A DNA stretch of 64,000 nt from Spisula solida (lineage: Eukaryota; Mollusca; Bivalvia; Venerida; Mactridae), in contig OX365953.1 in NCBI GenBank assembly GCA_947247005.1, forward strand, positions 3,911,001 to 3,975,000, read 5' to 3'. Shown here in pieces: positions 25,026 through 37,026 of the stretch. Made by a program: the position numbers and the translations under genes. How positions within the stretch are numbered: position 1 is the stretch's first letter; each line of letters begins with the position of its first letter. The notes below the pieces were generated by a model, which saw only the letters and a program-made list of their open reading frames with translations, did no database searches and was not told the DNA's origin.

Positions 25026-25028
25026 TTA

Positions 25029-25770
25029 ACTACGAGTTTCTTGTGGGTTAAAAGAACTACTACGGTTGTTTGTGCGCACCTTTCTGTGCATATTATGAAA
25101 ACATTGTTAAAGTCAGTTTATGGTGAGATTTTAAATTTTTGGACAGTAAAAACAAATAGGCCAACAATTTCCTCGCAAGACAAGTTTTTTATGACGTTTA
25201 TGATAAAGGGTCGCTATTATGTTGAATTGTGCCCCCACACTTATTTATAAAGTGGGGGGGCATATAACGTCAGTGATCTACAATCTTTCTTTCGTTGGAT
25301 GTGCTTCTAGTCCAAGGAGGATACTACAGGGCAAGAAAAGGTGCTGTCCGTACGTACGTAACGCAATAACATGCAGCTTTTTCTACGGGCTTGTTCCCAT
25401 AGAACACATAATGAACATCTGTGTGAGACATTACGGCTTTTCGACATTTCTTCGTGATTTCGCCCCTTTACTCTTGTCCTAGCTTGTGAATCGAACGAAT
25501 CCCATAGGGTGTGTGCTTAACAATATTTCCAGGAAATAATGAGACAACATTTTACTACAAACTAAACTGATTTACACGTAGAAAGATCAATTAATACAAA
25601 TGGAAAATCATTTTGCAATAACATTTAATACTTTAAGCGATATAGTGCTTTGAATGAGGTGAGGCGTTTTTAAAGTCCTTGAGTGTATGTTACTACATAT
25701 TGGTGTTATTCTGGTTCTAGACTAGCAAACTAGAATTTCTGTTTTTGAAGGTTATTCACGTTCCAAGTAT
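25029..25770. other. No gene; contains a C/G-mirrored hairpin
   Basis: GTGCCCCCACACTTATTTAT then AAAGTGGGGGGGCATATAAC (25229-25268) forms a hairpin also found at 43551. Frames 24918-25250 and 25219-25482 are unsupported. The segment ATTGGTGTTATTCTGGTTCT (about 25699) recurs inverted near 53135. Confidence 0.5.
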
Positions 25771-25776
25771 TAAATA

Positions 25777-25790
25777 GCGCCACCTAGCGG
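25777..25790 (-). promoter_or_regulatory. CTCF-like motif, one mismatch
   Basis: GCGCCACCTAGCGG is one base from the reverse-complement CTCF core consensus. Weak evidence by itself. Confidence 0.2.
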
Positions 25791-26529
25791 GACGTATTTG
25801 TTGGGGGATTTTTGACGATTTTGATCATTTGTTGTGGTCAATACTTACGTATCACACATTCTTTTATTTGACGATAATATTTTTCACTTTTTTATGCTGC
25901 TAATGTTACATGTATTTCCGTCATATTGCACGAAATTTCAGTGACCTTGCCACCAGGACAGGATCAGCAATGTTCATCACGCATCTGCCAAAATCGGTTT
26001 ACTTGAAAATATCATTTCGATAATTGTCTTAAATCTGTTTTCTATGTATTTGTCCATTTCTGCAAAGCGGGTGCATTATGTTATAGAATCGTTTTTGCCT
26101 GCATATAGAAAGAACTCGGCGTTATTTTAGGCAGTATATAACACGTTCTGTCTTGTTGATCAACAACAATTTTCAGCATTGATAGGAAATTAGGAATTAG
26201 TGTCGTATTTATTATTTCCGATCCGAGTGTATATTTATTTGTTTCTGATAGAAACCATGAACTGTATGTGCGGTGTTTTTAAATGTGCTGAGTATATACA
26301 TACTCCTGTTGATTGGGCACGATTTTCTCAACTTGAATGAACAATTTTCTCGATCTGAAACGGGCGGTTTTCTCGCTTTTAATCACGATTGTAAAACCTG
26401 TCTATATGACATTTACCACGGCAATACAAGGCGTTGATTGGCTGACAGCGGCTAACCATGGTCTAAGATTGTTTTTATCTTTTCCATTTAACTGTGTCTA
26501 ATGTGCCCCTGTCATAGCAAAAGCAGTCG
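25791..26529. other. No recognisable gene
   Basis: Nothing supported. Confidence 0.5.
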
Positions 26530-26848
26530 GCGACATAAGCACTTGGTTCTTCCGAAAATGTTATTCCTATCACTACATCAGTTAATGTTCACATTCTTCA
26601 GAGCGTCTAGGAGATTATGTGAAGAATGTTTACTGTCTTTTGCATTATTTTCGTTTCTTTTGTTGACCACAGCGAAGCCCCGGACAGTCAATAATAAGTT
26701 TAAAGTGTCTTCCAAATATGATGTATCACTGCTGTCATCACTATCGAGGTTAGCAAAAAGTATTGAGCTGAATTGTTTCACCATGAATGAGTCTAACAAG
26801 AGCTCTTTTAATTCACTTTTCATTAGGGATTATGCATTCAAGTTGTGA
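26530..26848 (-). pseudogene. Fragment of repeated gene family X, copy 1
   Basis: An 81-codon minus frame (26578-26823) matches a plus-strand stretch near 50930-51170. Shared peptide features are MKSEL, LLLDSF, an acidic/serine stretch (DSDDSSDTSYLED against DSDNSSYISYLEDD), LNLLLT.RGF.V and NKR.ENNA. Homology continues upstream through a stop (TAA in the codon series before LMKSEL) until a GTCC-rich repeat begins at 26849. The two copies differ mostly at scattered positions while keeping the protein pattern, suggesting a once-coding mobile or multicopy gene. Function is not recognised. It is probably a 3' exon, since the stop and flanking ACATTA.CT.ATGTAGTGATA also match. Confidence 0.5.
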
Positions 26849-27563
26849 GCTATTGTGATCACTCACCGTCCGTCCGTACGTCCGCCCGTCCGTCCACACT
26901 TTCAAATGACATCTCCTCTGAAACCGTTTGACCAATATTGATGAAATTTTGCCAGGATGTTCCTGACCTAGGGGAATTTAAAAATTGCTCAAATAAAGTT
27001 GATCCATCTAGAACTCTGGTTGCCATGGCAACCAGGTAACAAAACCTTTAAAAATCTTCTTCTAAGAAACCACAAGGCATAGAGCTTAGATATTAGCATG
27101 AAGCATTGCGTGGTGGACCTTTACTAAGATTGCTCAAATCATGACCCCCGAGTCAATATTGGCCCCGCCCCGGGGGTCCCTTAATTTTGTATAAGAGATA
27201 TATAGAAAAAAGTTTAAAAACTCTTCTTTTCTGGAACCACAAGGCATAGAGCTTAGATATTTAGCATGAAGCATTGTCTAGTGGACCACTACCAAGATTG
27301 CTCAAATTGTGACCCTTGGGTCAATATTGGCCCCACCCCGTGCCTCCCTTAATTTTACATAAGAGATATATAGAAATTTTTTGAAATACTTCTTCTCTTA
27401 AACCGCTTGATGGATCTTCATAAAATTTGGTCTATAGCATCCTAATAAGGTCCTTTCTAAAATTTAGGGCACTTGTCTTCTTTAAGAGGCTACAGTTTCA
27501 TATATAAAAATTTCATGAGCAAGGTGATTCAGGTGAGCGATTCAGGGTCATCATGGCCCTCCT
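26849..27563 (+). repeat. GTCC-rich MITE-like repeat with ~170-bp internal tandem
   Basis: Starts GTGATCACTCACCGTCCGTC and ends AGGTGAGCGATTCAGGGTCA then TCATGGCCCTCCTG, giving inverse CTCACC/GGTGAG ends. The interior repeats CAAGGCATAGAGCTTAGATA at 27070 and 27239. The layout is characteristic of a family I know from bivalve sequences. Non-coding. Confidence 0.65.
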
Positions 27564-28356
27564 GTTTTAAAATCTGAGCAGTTGTTCTTGAGAAATAGCA
27601 CGGACAAGAAAGTGGGACGGACGGACAATTCGGCGACTACATGCTCCCAACGAATTTCGTTTTTGTGGTCCGTAACATCCGTAATTCGTAAATGCAACCA
27701 TGGTGATAAAATTGCAGATATGCACGAAACTTTAAGAAGACAATTCTTGAAAGGCAGGCATTTGAAATGCCAAATGATTCCGGGTCGCTGGAAATAGATT
27801 TTGACCTGAATTTAGATCCCGGTATTGGGGCATTTATACGCCGCAAAAAATAGACAATCATGATCATATGTGTTTATGTTTTATTCTTAGTATTAAATTC
27901 GCAAACCAATACAGTTAGGTAGTCTCGCAAGCATCAGTGCTATACACTGGGCATGTTAAAGAAACTAGTAGCCTTTTCGGAAAGAGCTAGAGCAGCGCGC
28001 CAATATTGTTTGTACATTTTCAGCTGCACTTACATATATCACGATGGTTCTCATTACGGATGTTCCAGCCAATGCAATCACAAACAAGATTTACTTTGGA
28101 ACTTTTTCGGATGGTTTCAGGTTGACACAAATTAGTTATCAGCATTGTATGGAAGCGAGCAAATAGCTAGATGTATCATGTTAAGTCAGTATACCACCCA
28201 CAACATTTAAGTAATAAATGATCCGGACATTGCACCTTACACATAATGAGAAGTTAAGACTTCAGCAAACTTAGTGAAGGGGAATATACTATAATTATGA
28301 CATCGATAGTTTTGTGTAGATTGTTATACCGGCGACGCAATAAGATAAACACATGT
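27564..28356. other. No recognisable gene
   Basis: Overlapping frames at 27582-27867 and 27953-28135 are unsupported. Confidence 0.5.
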
Positions 28357-29338
28357 GGTCATAACCACAGGTAACTGTATCATTAATAAACAGTACCTAA
28401 AAAAAAATTTTTTTTTGTTAAATTTAGAATTCTTATACAAGGTGTATTTCCATGAATTGACCAGGTATCAAAAACAAGAATTGGCTTTCGATATCTTCAT
28501 AAAGTAATTATATTCGTAAAAAACATGACTATAACTACTTTCATGCGAAATCTCATCGAAATTGGTCAAGTAATTAAACAGTTATACCATAAATACTTTT
28601 CACGGTGACCAACCGGTCACTGGGGTGGACTAAATGAAAACAAAAACACGGAACTATTGAGGAAATCACCAACGTATGTCGAATTTACCGTTGTGTAGAA
28701 ACATAATAATGCGGTAAAATTAAAGAACGAAAAAGTTGGAACAGATTTACCTGGTTGACACATGTTCACTTCAGTGAATGTATACGTGTAAGCCGAAAAA
28801 CGAAGCGTTTGCATATTTAGATGTCAAAATGACTCCATGTTTCTCCGAACGTTCCGAATGATGCGCGTGATTTCCTTTTTGTAACAACGATTTTCATTGG
28901 TTGATTTCATTGGGGTTTCCCAGGACTTGGTAACCAGCGTACAAACGATGTATACTACGCCGATGAAAACGACCGTTATAAAATACGTTCTAAATACCCG
29001 TCAGACACACTAAAAACCACTACAGTCGTTCCTACAGCGTTTTACGCCCTCGAAAAATAAAATCAAAGTTTAAACAATGAATTATATCGTACGAAGGTAA
29101 ATTTAAGCATGTTTTCGAATGCTTTCGATTCACAAAGATGTTTTTGATCACCCACAGCTTTAAATAGATGAATAATGCCGTAAATGCTTTAAATTATGGA
29201 AAAAAAATACACCCAGTGACTGTACGATCACTTCTCCGGGAAATATACCTTGTATAAGAATTCTAAATTTAACAACAAAAAAAATATTTATTTTTTAGGT
29301 ACTGTTTATTAATGATACAGTTACCTGTGGTCATAACC
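28357..29338. mobile_element. 0.98-kb element with ~90-bp terminal inverted repeats
   Basis: The left arm reads GGTCATAACCACAGGTAACT, then AATAAACAGTACCTAAAA and AATTCTTATACAAGGT. The right arm reads ACCTTGTATAAGAATT..., TTTTTTAGGTACTGTTTATT and AGTTACCTGTGGTCATAACC. Each arm thus spans about 90 bases with few mismatches. Inside, GGTGACCAACCGGTCACTGG (28603) and CCCAGTGACTGTACGATCAC (29213) are also partly inverse. No transposase or clear target duplication. The minus frame 28617-28814 is unsupported. Confidence 0.75.
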
Positions 29339-30718
29339 AAATTAAAAATATGACTATGCGTAGACCTAACCATAAGCATGACAAATAAATAAATGTTTGC
29401 TACGTATAACTTTACTAGATTATGTATGGCAGGAATTTTACACTACGTGAGAAAGAACAACATTCTGCATAAGTGGAACGTGCTCGTTTTCCTGGTAGTT
29501 TTAATGTTGTTAACTGCACACTTTACAATCTACAATCAGTAAAGTTTCCGCCCAAACAATTAAAGCGTAAGTGCATATTATCATGTTCTTGATGTTAAGG
29601 CTAATTAAATTTGTTCGTTTGTTTAGTCGAGACTAACGTAGATTTCAAGTTTATGTGGAGTAATGTCTGTTATTTAAACGTTGATATCGGAACCTTCAAT
29701 TAAAGCATCCAGGCAAAATATTATGTACATAGTTACGAAATAAGATCAAACGTTATATAACATGACGTAGCTGTAGATATAACGTTGTCTGCTGTTTTTC
29801 GTTGAAAATATGCAATTATACCACGAACCGAGCATCAACAACATCCTTCCGTTTCCCTTAAGACTTGGGTTGGGCAGGTTACTCCTTCGTTGAGTTACTA
29901 TGGTAACCAAAGTTTGTGTTCGGCTGGATAAAATATATTTTGGCAAATAAGATGGTGGTGAGTAAGTCCCATAAAGCGAACATTTATTACAAATGTATGT
30001 TTCAATAAAACGCTATGGCGATCATCCAGGTATTAAACGAACGGCTCTCGTACATGTTTTATCTCAAAAATAATTTAGCGTTGATTGCCTAATATGTTAT
30101 AAATAATAGTCCGCAAAGCATAGTATGTCAACATTTTTTCAGTCGTCAGAGCTTTGGCATATCTTTTTTCCCTGGTACATTGGCCAATGACCTCTGGCTT
30201 CGGGTGGAGACAGAAACTGATCAAAGTATTTTTTCTGTATTATACCATCACGTATTGGTGTAGATAACATAAATCACCACTTATTAACTTTGATGTTTGC
30301 AAACTAACACTTAATCTTGTAGAAGCGTTGTTTTACAATGTGTACAAATATGTTATTTTCATATTAATTTAATAAATGTATACATGTAAGTTACATTTTA
30401 TATACAAGAAAGACTGGCACATTAAGTTAACTATTGTTAAGGTTTAAGTCTCGGACAGAAAGGACAGCGCTCAAAACAAAAACAATCATACTGGACATAG
30501 AGCGATAACAATCAAATTGTCAAAGTTTTAAACTGGTTGTCATTTTTTGACAGATCAAGGCAGCCAAAAGGTACAGTGCACCATAGGAATACACCATAGG
30601 AGTGCACCATAGGTGTGCATCAGGTGTGGCGGATAGACTGACAGACACTCAATTCCTATTATCAGATCATTATTATTAGGGAATGACAAAGTGATGAAGC
30701 AAAGACATTAACCTTGAT
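29339..30718. other. No gene; small tandem repeat at 30571-30616
   Basis: Three units of about 16 bases around CACCATAGG (GTGCACCATAGGAATACACC and following) stand at 30571. Nothing else is supported; 29746-29946 is a chance frame. Confidence 0.5.
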
Positions 30719-33700
30719 TTATTCAGTTAAAACAATCTTCAAATCCCCATTATTGTAATCTTGCATCAATTCGTATGTATATACCGATCTGTCGTCACTA
30801 AACTTGATGTTGTACCAACTGGGATAACCCGGAACCTGAAATATTAAAATGTTCATATAAAATGAATACGTGGTAAAGCCAAATATTTAAAATAACAGGT
30901 ACTAAATACTTAGAAATTCACTTTATCTCTTCAACTTTAATAATATTAGATTATACTTAACTAAGATAAGTTGTGAACGGACCTGTTAGCTTATAGACAC
31001 ATTCTCGCACCCATTCCTTGAACTATCCAGTATTAAGAAATGGGTGTAGTTTCTTTCCCATTAAAACACAAGCATACATCTGACATGGTATGAACCCACT
31101 TTAATGGTATTCTTTAACTTACGATAAATCAAAGTTAATATTAAACAAAGCAGTTAAATTTATACTAAATATAAGATGTACAATCCGATCGGAAATATAA
31201 TTACATCAGATGTAACATAGTTATGCTACATATATATAGTTATGATATGGACAAATTCAATACAATGTCAACTTTCATCGAAATGAACCATGTCATTATA
31301 ACCAGAATTTACTGTATTATTTATATGTAGAACATTGTATTCCACGCAGTGAGGTATTAAATTATCATGCAAATACCAATAACCATGTAGAAGTTATTAT
31401 GTGATTTTTTTTAAAATGTGTTCCTTGTGATTTTAGAAATACTTTCACCACTTCTCCTTGACCTATGTACTTAAAGTAATTCACATTCATTTATATTGGT
31501 TCATTGTTATGTTATTATGACTGTTCCCTTCTTTTGCTTAATATATCAACCTGTATGAGAACTATTAAAAGTGACATTTTCCTCTACCAAATGTTAACAC
31601 TATGTGCCTTTTCTTCAATTATGTGCTCCGTCATTGAGTGCCATTCCCTAGGACAGTCTGTACCTTGGATATAACATATCCATCGTACCACCTCACTCCA
31701 CTGTCAATCTCAAATTTCATGGACACATTCATCCCTACCAGCTTCATTCAATCATCGTCATCATTAATGGCTTTGATTGTGTAGGAATGATGTATAAGGG
31801 TCTTCACATTCTCACTAAGCTCAGTTACCGACAGCTGCCTAGATTTGCCAATCACTGTAGACATCTTCGTAACTTTATCATTGTACTTTATTTGTTTGAT
31901 TCTATTACGTCATACATTACTCTTGTGCTCATATGAGATGCGCGCCTAGCGTGACCATAATTATCAGTGCGCTTACGAAGACCGTCGAGTACAGACGTGT
32001 TTTTCGATACTGTGGTGAGACCGCAGTTGACCGTGACCGTTTTATAAACTTTAGCGAAATTAGCGTACGCTTTAGAAAAATACGGACAACGCTGTTGTTC
32101 AAGTTATTTAGAATAACGAGGTTATTCTCCAATATAACTAAACAAACTGTTTAGTTTAATAAAAATAGAAACAAAAATTATTTGGCGAGGCCTATTTATT
32201 CGCTGCGAGACAGCCCACTTCCGTTTCCTTTCACAAGCTGCACGCGGTGTAACGAATTGCCGAAATGGCTGAGTGTATGATAAATAAGGACACAACCAAT
32301 AAAGAAAATGTCGTTCCTTCCGTTTCCGTTACGGACAGTAAATCCGGGAAGTCTGTTTCTCGTAAGGATACGACGAAAAGTGCCGGTAAAACAACAAACA
32401 AAGCAGGTTCGTCGAGGACGAAAGAAACCGTTACCCCACCCGCTCCTACGTCGGCGACGAGTGAAAAAGGTAATGTCAATAGTGAAGTTGTGAAAATATT
32501 ACAAGAGATCAATTCAAACATAAAGAAGCATGGCCAGGACCTGAAGACGTTGTCTGAGCGGGTTGACTCCCTGTACGAGGAGGATGAATATGACTATGAG
32601 GGGGACTATGTCCAAGATCATAATGACACTGACCAGGCTGGGTCTGAGCACCATTCCATTGTCGAGGACGATGAAAATGATGAACCTCCATGTAAGAAAA
32701 GTAAAACGTCATTTAAAGGCCTGTCTGATAAGTTTCTGTTGGCCGAGAAAGTCGATAGTGAGGTGAACAATGATTTGGCCGATTTTGTGAACAATTCATT
32801 TAAGAATGGTGTTTCTGAAGACAGAATTCAGGAAATATGTAAGGATATTTATCGGCCTGAGAATTGTAGTTCTATGACTAAAACCAGAGTGAATTCTGGA
32901 ATGTGGAGGTTATTGAAACCTCAGACTCAAACTGACGACTCTAAAATGCAGGTGCTTCAGAACTGTATCGTTAAAGCCTCTATTAATGTAGTGAAACTTC
33001 TTGATAAGGAGAGTGAAACTTTGGACTCCCAGAGTTTTGATTGGGGCACAAATGCATTGGCGTTACTTGGCCATAGCAATAAGCTGATTAATAACAAACG
33101 GAAGGAATCACACAAACATGACTTGGATCCCAAGTTCTTTCCTTTGACGTCGTCAAGTTTGCCATACACTAGTTATCTGTATGGTGATGAATGTGATATT
33201 AATCGTAATGTCAAGGACATTCAAGATATGAGTCGCATTGGTAAAATTGGACGTTCCGTGAGAGGACGTGGATATCGTGGTGGACCATATAGAAGAGGTT
33301 CACGTGGTTGGAGACGTTCTGGTTTCAGAGGACGTAGGGGTTATAATGATGTTTCATCTTACCCAAAAAATTGAAGGAGGGGCAAAAGAAATAGATAAGT
33401 TTAGTACAAAATTTGAAGCCGGTAGGCTTTGTTTATACGAGGAAAATTGGAGAAAATTAACGAAAGATGAAAATATTTTAGACATTGTGAAACATTGTCA
33501 TATTCATTTTATAAATGATATAAATCCAGTTCAAACACAGAGATGTTTTGAACAAAAATTCACAGCTCAAGAGCAAAAAATTGTAAATCAAGAAATAGAA
33601 AAATTGCTTTAAATGAGAGTTGTTGTTGAAGTAGAACATCATCCTTATGAGTTCATTTCTCCAATTTTCCTTGTACATGTACCAAATAAAACACCTGGTG

Positions 33701-36700
33701 AATACAGAATGATTTTAAATCTTAAAAAATTGAACGAAAATTTAAAATACTTCCATTTTAAAATGGACACTTTTGAATCTGTATTGAGACTAGTTACACC
33801 AGGATGTTATATGGCATCAGTAGACCTTCAAGATGCATATTATTCTGTATTAATTGCAGAACGAGATCAGGTGAAACTTAGATTTGAAAATTATGGAAAA
33901 TTGTATCAATTCCGTGCATTACCTAATGGTATAGCTTTTGCCCCGAGAATTTTCACCAAAATCATGAAACCAATTTATGCCTCATTACGTGTACGTGGAT
34001 ACACTAATTCAGGCTATATTGACGATTCATTTTTGTCAGAAAGTACATTCATAAAATGTCAAGAAAATGTAGAAGAAACATTACATGTAATGCATGATGT
34101 TGGTTTCATGATTAATCAGAAAAAATCTGTTCTTGTTCCTACAACAAAGTTGACTTTTTAGGAAATGACATTGATTCAGAAAAAATGATAGTTACTCTTC
34201 CACAGCCCAAAGTATATTCTATAGTCAATGAATGCTCTGACATGTACTAAAAGTCTCAAGTTACCATAGGAGCTGTTGCTAGATTGCTTGGTCTTCTAGT
34301 CTCAAGTTTTTCAGCTGTAGAATATGGTCGCTTATTTTATAGAAAGATCGAAAAGGCAAAAATTAGGGCTTTGAAAAAATCTAAAGGTAATTTCTCAGGT
34401 AAAATGCTTGTGACAGATCACATGAGAGCTGATCTTAAATGGTGGATAGATAATTTATCCACACAAGTTAGAACTATTGATCATGGAAATCATGATATTG
34501 TCATAACCACTGATGCATCAAACGCTGGCTGGGCAGGTAGATACAAAGATGAAGAGATAGGTAGTAGATGGACTCATGAAGAGTCCAAGCATCATATTAA
34601 TTTCTTAGAGCTGTTAGCAGCTTGTTTGTCAGTCAAAGCGTTTTGTAAAGAGAAAAGCAATGTACATGTTCAGGTTAAGTCAGATAACACTTGTACTGTT
34701 GCATATATTACAAATATGGAAGGCTGTAAATCATCAGATTGTAATGAACTAGCACACAGCCTATGGTGTTGGTGTATGGGAAGTCAATATGGCTTTCAGC
34801 ATCGCATATTCCTCGGATAGACAATATTTCTGACTTCGGGTCAAGAAATTTTAATGAAAATACTGAGTGGAAGCTCTGTGAGAAAATATTTGGAAAACTA
34901 ACTGCTATTTGGGGTTCCCCAAATATTGACATGTTTGCCTCGAGGCTAAATAAGCAGTTGCCAAATTATGTGTCATGGAAGCCAGATGCTGATGCTGCAT
35001 TTATTGATGCATTTTCATTTGATTGGTCAAAAGAGTTCATGTATATTTTCTGTCCTTTCAGTTTAATTGGACGAACGCTACAGAAGCTGAGAAGAGACCA
35101 AGGAGATTGCATTATGATAATTCCATTGTGGCCAACCCCGAATTGGTGGACCAGTGTTTTAGATCTGATAATAGACACACCTTATATCATTCCAGTGACA
35201 CCGCAAGTTCTTTATCTTCCTTTTACAAAGAAGGTACATCCACTAGTAAATCAGTTGCACCTTGTGGCATGTCGATTATCAACCAATCGCTCAGAAATAG
35301 ACAAATTTCTGACAAAGCAGCCAGTATTATCATGGCCTCTTGGAAATCGTCAACTCAAAAACAATACTCGGTATACATCAGAAGATGGTTTCAGTTCTGT
35401 TGTGAAAAACAGGTTAATCCAGTTCAAGTTGATATAAGGATTGTTCTTGATTATCTTACCATATTATTTGAGAAAGGTTTGTCTTATGAGACAATTAATA
35501 TTGCAAGGTGTGCATTATCAGCTCTGGGAATTATACTTGAAGGTTTTTCTGTTGGAAAACATCCTTTAATTAAGAGATTTTGTAATGGTGTGTTCAATTT
35601 GCGTCCTCCAAATGCTAGATATAAAGAAACTTGGGACGTAAATAAGACAGTTTTGTATTTAAAATCACTACCTGACGTTAAAGATTTATCTTTGAAATTA
35701 TTAACATTGAAGTTGGCAATGTTGATTGCCCTTACACAGGCTAGTAGAGTTCAGTCTATGAAGTTATTGACTTTAGAAAACCTTAGGAAAGATACTGACT
35801 TTTATGTTTTGCATTATAAGGATTCGTTAAAACAGTCCGAGCCAGGTAGGCCTGTACCATATGTTATTCTCAAAGAATATGCTCTGGACAAGAGATTGTG
35901 TGTTGTAAATACGCTATCAGAATATATAAAGAGAACAGAATCTTTACGGAATGAAGAGCAATCACTTTTCATAAGTTACTTAAAGCCACATGCACCAGTC
36001 ACAGCTAGTACTGTGAGTCGTTGGTTAAAAACTGTTATGAGTTTATCAGGAATAGACGTTTCAGTATTTAAAGCACACAGTGTTAGATCTGCCTCTACGT
36101 CTAAAGCCAAGGCTTGTTATATTCCAATTAAAGACATTCTAAGTGTAGCAGGATGGACTAATGCTGGAACTTTTGCACAGTTTTACCATAAGGATATTCA
36201 GAATCAAGATTTGCTGATGCAGTCTTTTCAAATCATTGAGAAATGGTACGTTGTTTTATCTTTTACTGTGTTTTAGTTAGTTTACCAAACATTTGTCCTT
36301 TTTGCTAAGTCTCATATGAGCACAAGAGTAATGTATGACGTAATAGAATTTACAAAACAAACGAGACTTACCTGTAAGTTGATGTTTGTTTATGATTCTA
36401 TGTAGTCATACAGTTACTCTTAGGGATCATATGCCCACCCTGGGCTATTTTCCCGCCCGTATGTTTACGCAGTAAACGCATATGATCCCTGAGCACAAGT
36501 TGTGCATTTATGAAATAACCAGCTGATATGCTGGACACATGTATGTATTGATTTAGACCAAATTTTTGGTAGTATAAGCTTTCAATACTGATAATTATGG
36601 TCACGCTAGGCGCGCATCTCATATGATCCCTTAGAGTAACTGTATGACTACATAGAATCATAAACAAACATCAACTTACAGGTAAGTCTCGTTTGTTTTG

Positions 36701-37026
36701 TAACTTTTATTACATTTTTTCTGAAATTTATCAGAGCTTTGAGAGCTTTTACTTTTTCTCCATTTGATTTATATGAGTCTGTATGTTGTTCCACTTGTTC
36801 AACTGATTGCCAAAGTCCCTATTCAATAATATCTGATGTTTGCTCCTCTAATTTTCTTAATCTTTCTTTCCTACATTCAGTAAAATTTCTTTCGTTTTGT
36901 CTTCATGTTGTTTATCTGTCCATTCTATAGTTTTATTGTGACAGAAATTTACATATGCTTCTTGAGCCAAAAAAGATATATTTGATTTTTCACGTAAAAG
37001 TCGGCCAATGCGTCCAAATACTGTTT
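30719..37026 (-). pseudogene. Multi-exon gene with Tudor-like C-terminus, split by a DIRS insertion
   Basis: Three coding blocks on the minus strand. Block 1 (37026-36704) follows a TTTTCAG acceptor and includes VFGRIGRLLREKSN, AYVNFCHNKTIEWTDKQ and, after a 1-base shift near 36873, RKERLRKLEEQTSDIIE, a TAG (36819-36821) and KALINFRKNVIK. The DIRS element lies next. Block 2 (31898-31664) resumes in a frame-compatible way: KMSTVIGKSRQLSVTELSE, a TGA (likely ex-TGG) after NDDDD, then VGMNVSMKFEID and RWYDGYVISK. It ends at a GT donor. Block 3 (30835-30719) follows a TTTCAG acceptor: VPGYPSWYNIKFSDD, SVYTYELMQDYNNGDLKI, stop. The WYDG/VY..EL pattern suggests a Tudor/Spindlin-like fold (inference). 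The gene family is not recognised. Further 5' exons probably lie upstream but were not found. Confidence 0.7.
31899..36703 (+). mobile_element. DIRS1-like tyrosine-recombinase retrotransposon
   Basis: About 4.8 kb with the full DIRS layout: gag-like ORF, reverse transcriptase, RNase H, methylase-like region, then an overlapping tyrosine recombinase ORF. Ends were set from the internal complementary region, whose two halves are the inverses of the left (ATTCTATTACGTCATACATT) and right (TCGTTTGTTTTGTAA) termini joined end to end. Boundary uncertainty is about 3 bases. It lies inside a coding exon of the minus-strand gene. No target duplication is expected for this class. The gag and recombinase frames are open; pol has four breaks. 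Confidence 0.92.
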